This document shows, in pieces, positions 1 to 5,052 of a stretch of 5,052 nt of DNA (within the stretch, counting starts at the first letter, position 1; each line of letters begins with the position of its first letter). A program made the position numbers and the translations under genes. This DNA comes from Thermoproteota archaeon. Its GTDB lineage: Archaea; Thermoproteota; Korarchaeia; Korarchaeales; Korarchaeaceae. Location: NCBI GenBank assembly GCA_011042755.1, contig DRBY01000142.1, forward strand, positions 1 to 5,052. The letters are read 5' to 3'. The notes beneath the pieces were generated by a model. That model was not told where the DNA came from, did not search any database, and saw only the letters and a program-made list of their open reading frames with translations.

Positions 1-1368
1 CTAGTAAGCGGCCTGAAGGACACCATAGAGATAGAGCCGGGCTTGGTTTGGAGAGGGCTCTCGGACAACAAGTACATCATCGTAGAACCTCCGGAGCCTC
101 CTTCTTCTGTGATGGAAGAAGCTAAGGAATTCGTCCTGTCGAGGATAACGCTGGACGAGCTGAGCAAGCTAGAGGAGCTCTACAGAGAGGCAGCCGTTAG
201 GTCGCTGAAGCTGAAGCTCAAGAAAGGGAAGGAGCCGGATGAGAGGACAAAGCGTGCCCTGCAGTCCGTGATGTACTATCTAAAGCGGGACATAGAGGGA
301 CTGGGCAAGCTTGAGCCGGTTATGAGAGACCCCGATGTCGAGGATCTGACCCTCCCAGCTAGAGGGTCTAGGAAGATCTACGTATTCCTCTCGGGCCGAA
401 CAGGTTGGTTTGAGACAAACGTAGAGCTTTCGGAGGAGGAGGCCAGATTCGTAGTTCTGAAGCTGGCCGAGAAGGTTGGAAGGCAAGTTTCGCTAGCCAG
501 GCCGAGGCTAGAGGGCAGGCTCCCCGATGGCAGCAGAGTCCACGCGCTCTTCGGACCGGCGGCTAGCGAGGGAGGAACCACGTTCACGATCAGGAAGTTC
601 GTCAGGAGGCCAGGCATAGAGGAGCTCATCATATACGGCACCATAACTGTGGAGGCGGCTGCGTACCTGTGGATGATGGTGGAGCACGGGATGTCTGGCT
701 TCATAGTAGGCGAGACGGGAAGCGGAAAGACCACGTTCTTGAACGCTCTGCTATCGCTGCTTCCCAAGGACAAGCACATCGTCACCGTTGAGGATACTCC
801 AGAGATCTACCTGCCTGAGCACGGCAACTGGACCTCTCTGATAGGTCAGCCTCCCGGAGTCGCCGCAGCTGGCCTCAGCATAGCAGACCTGCTGAGAGAT
901 GTCCTTAGGATGAGACCGGATTACGTGGTGGTGGGAGAGAGCAGAGGTGAGGAGACTAGGCTGCTAGTTCAGTTCATCCACCTGGGGCACACGGCGTTGA
1001 CCACGTTCCACTCAGACACGCTTGAGGGCGTCATAGCGAGGCTTACGAGCGATCCAATAAATCTGCCTGAGGAGAGAGTGGCTGATTTCAAGGTGGCCGC
1101 GCTGCTCAGGAGGGAGGGTAAGAGAAGGCGTGTGGTTAGGATAGCAGAGATACTCTACGAGAACGGAGAACTCAGGCTAAACGACATCTTCACTCTGAAG
1201 TATGACGAGTTGGTGGGCGACCCGCTGAGAAGCAGCATGCTGTTCAGAGAACTCGCCCAGAAGGAGGGTAGGTCTCTGAACGAACTCGTGGAAGAGTACC
1301 TCAAGAGGGTGGACGAACTCTCGGCTAGAGTCTCGAAGTTCAGAGCCAAAGTGGCCCTGGCCAGGTGA
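1..1368 (+). CDS. Type II/IV secretion system ATPase (FlaI/TadA-like, GspE superfamily), 5' partial
   Basis: Cytoplasmic AAA-like ATPase that powers assembly of a type IV pilus-like filament (pilus, archaellum or related) through the platform protein encoded next. The frame is open from base 1, so the gene starts upstream; the TTG at 43 has 14 open codons before it and is probably internal. Counting from base 1, I see an N-terminal domain (about 1-215) with a helical linker and a degenerate VEDL segment near 113-117. The RecA-like motor follows: Walker A GETGSGKTT (237-245), Asp box VEDTPEI (263-269), Walker B region RPDYVVVGE (305-313) and His box TTFHSD (334-339). The C-terminal 70 residues are helical, as in archaeal FlaI/TadA proteins. 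All core catalytic motifs are intact, so it is probably active. At least 455 residues are present; relatives are often around 500 or more. The TGA overlaps the ribosome binding site of the next gene, which indicates a shared transcript. The family call is firm; which filament it serves is not decidable. Confidence 0.93.
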   Translation, partial: LVSGLKDTIEIEPGLVWRGLSDNKYIIVEPPEPPSSVMEEAKEFVLSRITLDELSKLEELYREAAVRSLKLKLKKGKEPDERTKRALQSVMYYLKRDIEGLGKLEPVMRDPDVEDLTLPARGSRKIYVFLSGRTGWFETNVELSEEEARFVVLKLAEKVGRQVSLARPRLEGRLPDGSRVHALFGPAASEGGTTFTIRKFVRRPGIEELIIYGTITVEAAAYLWMMVEHGMSGFIVGETGSGKTTFLNALLSLLPKDKHIVTVEDTPEIYLPEHGNWTSLIGQPPGVAAAGLSIADLLRDVLRMRPDYVVVGESRGEETRLLVQFIHLGHTALTTFHSDTLEGVIARLTSDPINLPEERVADFKVAALLRREGKRRRVVRIAEILYENGELRLNDIFTLKYDELVGDPLRSSMLFRELAQKEGRSLNELVEEYLKRVDELSARVSKFRAKVALAR

Positions 1369-1369
1369 T
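1364..1369 (+). promoter_or_regulatory. Shine-Dalgarno site of the platform-protein gene
   Basis: GGTGAT matches the archaeal anti-Shine-Dalgarno complement (GGAGGTGAT) and ends 6 bases before the TTG at 1376. It overlaps the TGA stop of the ATPase gene (1366-1368). It supports the TTG start over the downstream ATG at 1409, whose upstream sequence is weaker, and it suggests translational coupling of the pair. Confidence 0.7.
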
Positions 1370-1375
1370 TTACCC

Positions 1376-2938
1376 TTGATCTCAAACGAACTTCTCGTTA
1401 AGGCCGGAATGTATGATGTGAGACCGGAGACTTTCAAGAAGAGGCTTATCATAATAGCGCTTATCAGCGCTGGGCTGTCCGGAGCCGCAGCCTACTTTAA
1501 CCTGCTCACCAAGCCATACTACGCCATCCCTCTCGCGGCCATACCTCCCCTGATTTACCTCATGACCCCGTATCTGGGAGTCCTTAGTTTAGCGGGTAGC
1601 GTAGAGGAAGATCTCTGGGCCTACCTAGCGTCGCTCTGGATCCTTCAGAGGGTAGGCAGGGCCTTGAGCGACTGCTTCAAAGTTGCGGCCAGCATAGCTC
1701 CGAAGAAAGAGGTCAGAGATTACTTCAGGAGGGTTGCCAGCAGGATAATGGCTGCTGGATCACTCTACGGCCTCGAGATAAACATGCGTCTCTCCCCAAG
1801 CCAAGCCTGGTCAAGGGTCTACGCCAGGCTTTACGACTACCTAGCGACCAGGGGTGAGGCCATCAGCGAGATGCTAAAAGTTGAGCTAGAGGACTCAATA
1901 AACAGGACGCTGATATCCCTGAGGCAGAGGACTGAGAGGCTGATGATGACTCTGATAATCTACACGCTGACGGCCACGATATTCCCCTTCGTCATGATAA
2001 TGATCTATTCCTTCCAGGCGTTAGCCCAAGAGGGGGGCGTGAGCTCAGGACCGCTCGTAGCCACAATCGCGATAACCGTGGCGCCTTCCCCCCTCTTCGT
2101 GTTCCTATTCAAGGTATTCAGCACGAGACTATTCTACTTCAAGAAAGAGACCGTCATGCACGCTTGGATCAGGACCATATCTGTTTTCATCATCCTCTTC
2201 GCTCTCATCACCTACGTAGAAGCTAGAGGGCTGAGCCCGCTGCCCGTGGTGCTAGGGAGAACTAGGGCCGCGATGCTGGCTTTAGGCATGGGCGGGATTG
2301 CGGGCTACTTGACCATCCGGAAGGAAGAGTGGGTGCTCCGCGGTCAAGCGTTCGACTTTCCAATGCTCCTGCAAGACATCTTTGCGGAGCTCAGGGGTGG
2401 GAGGCCGTTCTCAGAGGCCGTGCTATCTGCCAAGGCCCCCTACAAGCCTCTGAGAGATCTCGTGGCCAAGATGAAGGGGTGGGCAAAGCTCAGACTCCCC
2501 TACACGGTGATCTTAGAGAACGTCGCAAGGGAAGTCAGATACAGCGTGTCGAGGTTGATCAGCCTCCTCATAATTAATGCTCTCAACGCTGGAGCAGACT
2601 TAGAGGAGACGTTCGCCACGATATCTGACTTCACAGGGCGGATCAGGGAACTCTGGATAGATACTGAAGGGCAGAAGGTGGCCAACTACTTGACCGCTCT
2701 CCTGGCCTTCTTCCTCGTGGTCGGCTCCTACGTCATGCTCTTTAGGATCCTGAACGTTGAGGCCATCTCTAAGGTAGCTTCTGAGACTGTGAGGAGCGCC
2801 ATACTCTTCCAAGCGTTCGCTCAGACTACTGTGATTGCGCTGAGCTTGGGCACCGTCCGCACGGGGCACGTAACCTCAGGGCTTAGGGAGCTTGGATTCA
2901 TGTCGCTGGTGACGCTAGCTGTCATGATGTTCATCTGA
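1376..2938 (+). CDS. Type II secretion F-domain membrane platform protein (FlaJ/TadC-like)
   Basis: Polytopic membrane protein that acts as the inner platform for filament assembly and partners the ATPase just upstream. It is 520 residues from a TTG start. I read two cytoplasmic T2SSF-type helical domains, about 75-190 and 322-435. The second opens with the family-like FDFPMLLQDIFAELRGGRPFSEA. Hydrophobic segments lie near 24-41, 48-73, 189-213, 225-246, 265-282, 295-312, 437-457 and 474-519 (the last probably two helices). This gives roughly eight to nine membrane spans in three clusters, as in archaeal FlaJ and long TadC proteins. The C-terminal stretch about 475-515 occupies the position where relatives carry a conserved Gly-rich LFxHxxxxQGxxxGLxxGK-type motif, but here the glycines are largely replaced. 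It lies 7 bp after the ATPase and is the last gene of its unit. Archaellum FlaJ, adhesive-pilus and Ups-type platform proteins are all possible. Confidence 0.88.
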   Translation: MISNELLVKAGMYDVRPETFKKRLIIIALISAGLSGAAAYFNLLTKPYYAIPLAAIPPLIYLMTPYLGVLSLAGSVEEDLWAYLASLWILQRVGRALSDCFKVAASIAPKKEVRDYFRRVASRIMAAGSLYGLEINMRLSPSQAWSRVYARLYDYLATRGEAISEMLKVELEDSINRTLISLRQRTERLMMTLIIYTLTATIFPFVMIMIYSFQALAQEGGVSSGPLVATIAITVAPSPLFVFLFKVFSTRLFYFKKETVMHAWIRTISVFIILFALITYVEARGLSPLPVVLGRTRAAMLALGMGGIAGYLTIRKEEWVLRGQAFDFPMLLQDIFAELRGGRPFSEAVLSAKAPYKPLRDLVAKMKGWAKLRLPYTVILENVAREVRYSVSRLISLLIINALNAGADLEETFATISDFTGRIRELWIDTEGQKVANYLTALLAFFLVVGSYVMLFRILNVEAISKVASETVRSAILFQAFAQTTVIALSLGTVRTGHVTSGLRELGFMSLVTLAVMMFI

Positions 2939-2951
2939 ACGTTAGCCTCAG
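2939..2951. other. 13-bp convergent intergenic gap
   Basis: Only 13 bases separate the TGA of the platform-protein gene (+ strand) from the TGA of the phosphoesterase gene (- strand). There is no T-run or hairpin inside it that would serve as a terminator for either direction. Transcripts from both sides probably run into each other's coding sequence before ending. Confidence 0.85.
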
Positions 2952-3719
2952 TCACTCTGGCAGAGAGATGCCCTGGACCTTTCTTAACGCTCCAAGAGTG
3001 CCAAATCGCATAGAACCTGCTTCCTCGTCAGTAATGATTACTTCGAAATTCTCGAGATTCACAGACGAGAGCACTGGACTCAAGAGGTCTTCAGCCGGAG
3101 TGGCCAGCATGTCAGTTCCAGGAGCCAGAGGGGAGGCGGCGGGGAGGACCACCAGACTGAACTCAGCGAGTTCTCCCAGCAGGGCGCACTTGAACTTTCG
3201 CTTCACCCCCAGCTCATCCCTGAGAGCCACTGCTGGGTGCTCGTGCCCCATCACCACTAGCTCTGCGTCTTTCACATCCGGCAGAGGCTTGTGTCCGTGA
3301 AATAACACAAGTTCTCCCAGTCTGAGGGAGGGGTCGTGGAGCGGAACGTCTTCTCTCCTCAGTATGGGGATCAGGAAGTTGTCGTGGTTTCCCCTCACCA
3401 CGTGGATCTTCACGAGGTCTCGAAGACTCCTGAGGAGGTCGAGAACCTCTACCCACTCCTGCCTCGTTGAAGAGCCAAACTCGTGCTTTACGTCCCCGAG
3501 CAGAATTAGGACCTCGGGATCGTACCTCTCTACGGCGGAGATTATCATCGATTTGATCTTTCCATACTGGCTCTTTGGAAGGTGAATCCCGCTCTCAAAC
3601 AGAACCTCCTCGTAGCCTATGTGGAGGTCTGCCACTATCAAGGCCCCGAGGTCGGCGTGAAACGTGCCGTATGGAAAGAACATCAGCTTTCCAACCCTAA
3701 CCTCGAACTCGTGAACCAC
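2952..3719 (-). CDS. Metallophosphoesterase, archaeal MJ0037 / PdeM-like (SbcD-Mre11-related), predicted nuclease
   Basis: Calcineurin-like phosphoesterase with a two-metal site, 255 residues, close to the usual length for archaeal MJ0037-type proteins (COG1407). Visible metal and catalytic motifs in order: ADLHIGYE (30-37, Asp31 and His33), LGDVKHEF (74-81, Asp76), RGNHDN (109-114, Asn111 and His112), LFHGH (139-143) and MGHEHP (157-162). A PAASPLAPGTDML segment (192-204) matches the late conserved loop of the family. All expected metal ligands are present, so it should be active. Bacterial members (PdeM/MPE) in Lhr-containing repair clusters are Mn-dependent DNA endonucleases; similar activity here is an inference from family and neighbour. 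The GTG start is 2 bp after the Lhr stop, with a Shine-Dalgarno in the end of lhr, so the two are almost certainly co-transcribed. An alternative start at Met13 would remove the first beta strand and is unlikely. The substrate is unproven. Confidence 0.9.
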   Translation of the reverse strand: MVHEFEVRVGKLMFFPYGTFHADLGALIVADLHIGYEEVLFESGIHLPKSQYGKIKSMIISAVERYDPEVLILLGDVKHEFGSSTRQEWVEVLDLLRSLRDLVKIHVVRGNHDNFLIPILRREDVPLHDPSLRLGELVLFHGHKPLPDVKDAELVVMGHEHPAVALRDELGVKRKFKCALLGELAEFSLVVLPAASPLAPGTDMLATPAEDLLSPVLSSVNLENFEVIITDEEAGSMRFGTLGALRKVQGISLPE

Positions 3720-3721
3720 GA

Positions 3722-5052
3722 TCAGGCCCCCTCCACCAAGGCCAATACCATTCGGTGGAACCTCTCCAACATGGCCCTCCTGTCCTCCATCAGAACCACG
3801 TCGCTGAGACCCTGCAGTACAATGCCGTGAGCGAAGGGCGACGGCACCTCTAGAGGCGGCAGCTCGACCTCCACGGCCTCGCCGTTTCGAAGGGCTCGCA
3901 AGACCACTTCGGCAGCGTCCACATCCATGAAGTCCTCCATAATCTCGCGATACGTCTCTTTCAGCAGGGGGAAGTCCTCTAGCTCCTGCACCGCCTTCAG
4001 CAGAATCTCCGCGCTCGCCTGCTGCCTGCTGACCCGAATCTCGTGCCCCTTGTAGTTCCTCAATATCATCAGGCCTCTCGAGGCCACGTGCCTGAATCTC
4101 CGCCTCAGCAGCTCAGTGTTGGCGAGAGCCTCCCTCAGCGTGTCTCTTAGGGTGTCTGGATCGAGCTCAGAGAGGAGTCCTCGCGGCTTGACTCCCCTCG
4201 GGAACACTAGAGCGAAGCCGTTATCGGCGACCACGACGCCGAGATTCCTCCTGACTTCCTTCCCAACAACGTACGCCAACGCCCTTGAGAGAGCATCGTT
4301 GGCGCGCCTGCCGATGAGCGTGTGGAATACCCTGTAGGCGTTGCCATTCTCTCCTAGGTAGGTCTCCACCAGTATCACCCTGTCTGACGGGAACTTCTCA
4401 ACCCCCAGCGACCTCAAGAATAGCAGCTGTTCCTTGACATATTCGTAGACGGCTTCCGCAGTATTGAAGTCAGTAGAACACGCTCTAGCTATCTCTCGCA
4501 CGATCTCTTCACCGCTCCTGCCAGACGCTATCTCTTCTGCAAGTTCCGCCCTGAATTTGGCTATTTCAACGGCTAAGTCGTAGCTCAGAGGCAGCATCTC
4601 GCTGAACCAAGATGGGACGGTGGGCTTCTGGTCGAAGGCTGGCCTTACGTAGACTCTGAGTCCCTTCGCCCTGACGAACTCATACACCCTGCCAGCCAAG
4701 ACAAACCTGTCGCCGGGAGAGAGCCTCTCCACAAACTCCTCTTCCAAGTTCCCTATGTACCTGTTGTTCTCGGCGTTGTAGACCTTCACTGCCACCTCGT
4801 CTGGTATGGTTCCTATGTTCGTGGCGTAGATCACTCTGCCGTACTTGCCCCTCCTGCCAAAGGCCCCCTCCTCGGGGTCGTACCAGATCTTCCCGTAGAC
4901 CTTGTACGTCTCTAGCTTAGAGTAGCCGCCTGACAGGTACTTCAGCACGGCCTCGAAGTCTTCCCAGCTGAGGTTCCTGTAGGGATACGCTCTCCTGACG
5001 AGATTGTAGGCCTCTCTGGCATCCCACTTCTTCTCTAGGGCCATTCCCACGA
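3722..5052 (-). CDS. lhr: Lhr-family (ASH-Ski2-like) ATP-dependent helicase, C-terminal half, 5' partial
   Basis: C-terminal half of a large helicase-related (Lhr) protein, a superfamily 2 enzyme that unwinds DNA or RNA-DNA hybrids and is linked to nucleic-acid repair and processing. The RecA motor domains with the Walker motifs lie beyond the window edge. The frame stays open through base 5052, so the GTG at 5050 is not a credible start; relatives are usually 850-950 residues and 442 codons are seen here. Counting from 5050, the winged-helix region starts with EKKWDAREAYNLVRRAYPYR (6-25). Then come Lhr-typical blocks: YATNIGTIPDE (75-85), EEEFVERLSPGDRFVLAGRVYEF (103-125), and PTVPSWFSEMLPLSYDLA (143-160). 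The domain 4-like C-terminus ends in the characteristic PSPFAHGI (403-410) and SDVVLMEDRR (416-425). It contains a single cysteine (191), so there is no C-terminal zinc cluster. It lies upstream of the phosphoesterase in one operon. The family is certain; the aLhr1 versus aLhr2 subgroup is not assigned. Confidence 0.94.
   Translation of the reverse strand, partial: VGMALEKKWDAREAYNLVRRAYPYRNLSWEDFEAVLKYLSGGYSKLETYKVYGKIWYDPEEGAFGRRGKYGRVIYATNIGTIPDEVAVKVYNAENNRYIGNLEEEFVERLSPGDRFVLAGRVYEFVRAKGLRVYVRPAFDQKPTVPSWFSEMLPLSYDLAVEIAKFRAELAEEIASGRSGEEIVREIARACSTDFNTAEAVYEYVKEQLLFLRSLGVEKFPSDRVILVETYLGENGNAYRVFHTLIGRRANDALSRALAYVVGKEVRRNLGVVVADNGFALVFPRGVKPRGLLSELDPDTLRDTLREALANTELLRRRFRHVASRGLMILRNYKGHEIRVSRQQASAEILLKAVQELEDFPLLKETYREIMEDFMDVDAAEVVLRALRNGEAVEVELPPLEVPSPFAHGIVLQGLSDVVLMEDRRAMLERFHRMVLALVEGA
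3730..3734 (-). promoter_or_regulatory. Shine-Dalgarno site of the phosphoesterase gene
   Basis: On the - strand this reads GGAGG, 10 bases before the GTG start at 3719, inside the final codons of the helicase gene. With the 2-bp gap between the helicase stop and this start, it points to re-initiation or coupled translation, and it supports the GTG start. Confidence 0.6.

Noticed and set aside
378..785. 135-codon open frame on the - strand opposite the ATPase gene
   Set aside because: It lies entirely antisense to a gene with intact catalytic motifs, has no recognisable domain, and is typical of chance open frames in moderately GC-rich DNA.
1456..1471. AGCGCT-TATC-AGCGCT inverted repeat
   Set aside because: It is short, lies inside the first membrane helix of the platform protein, and is explained by the codons for Ser-Ala and Ala-Leu-type residues; a regulatory hairpin there has no further support.
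2600..2869. 89-codon - strand open frame opposite the platform-protein gene
   Set aside because: It is antisense to membrane-helix coding sequence, its composition resembles a frame shadow, and no motif is visible.
2968..3300. 110-codon + strand open frame opposite the phosphoesterase gene
   Set aside because: The opposite strand carries a complete metallophosphoesterase with all metal motifs; this frame is Ser/Thr/Arg-rich shadow sequence.
1..5052. Possible functional link between the filament genes and the repair operon, for example a DNA-exchange pilus induced by damage
   Set aside because: The two units are convergent and not co-transcribed, and there is no sequence evidence of shared regulation; adjacency alone is too weak.
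1..5052. CRISPR arrays, tRNA or rRNA genes, insertion sequences, riboswitches
   Set aside because: I looked for them on both strands and found none; coding sequence covers essentially the whole window and no regular repeats were seen.

Overview
The window looks like chromosomal DNA from an archaeon, probably a thermophile. The evidence is an archaeal FlaI/TadA-type secretion ATPase with its FlaJ/TadC-type membrane partner, an archaeal-type Lhr helicase, heavy use of AGG/AGA arginine and ATA isoleucine codons, GTG and TTG starts, and Shine-Dalgarno sites embedded in the end of the preceding gene. A TACK-group archaeon (Thermoproteota or a relative) is my best guess, but no marker here fixes the lineage.

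Layout: two convergent two-gene units fill almost the whole window. On the + strand, bases 1-1368 encode a pilus/archaellum-type assembly ATPase whose 5' end lies before the window. It is followed 7 bp later by a 520-residue polytopic platform protein (1376-2938). On the - strand, an Lhr-family helicase (3722-5052, only its C-terminal half present) is followed after 2 bp by an MJ0037/PdeM-like metallophosphoesterase (2952-3719). The two units meet tail to tail with 13 bp between their stop codons. There are no non-coding stretches long enough to hold RNA genes, repeats or mobile elements.

How the genes work together: the ATPase should hydrolyse ATP under the membrane and drive the platform protein to extrude pilin or archaellin subunits into a surface filament. 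No pilin, prepilin peptidase or accessory gene is in view, so archaellum, adhesive pilus, DNA-exchange pilus and other systems cannot be separated. The helicase and phosphoesterase resemble the Lhr-MPE core of a bacterial nucleic-acid repair cluster and are probably a co-transcribed helicase-nuclease repair module. Nothing clearly represents an unknown system. The best leads are the motif changes in the secretion ATPase, the identity of its filament system, and the archaeal Lhr-phosphoesterase operon.
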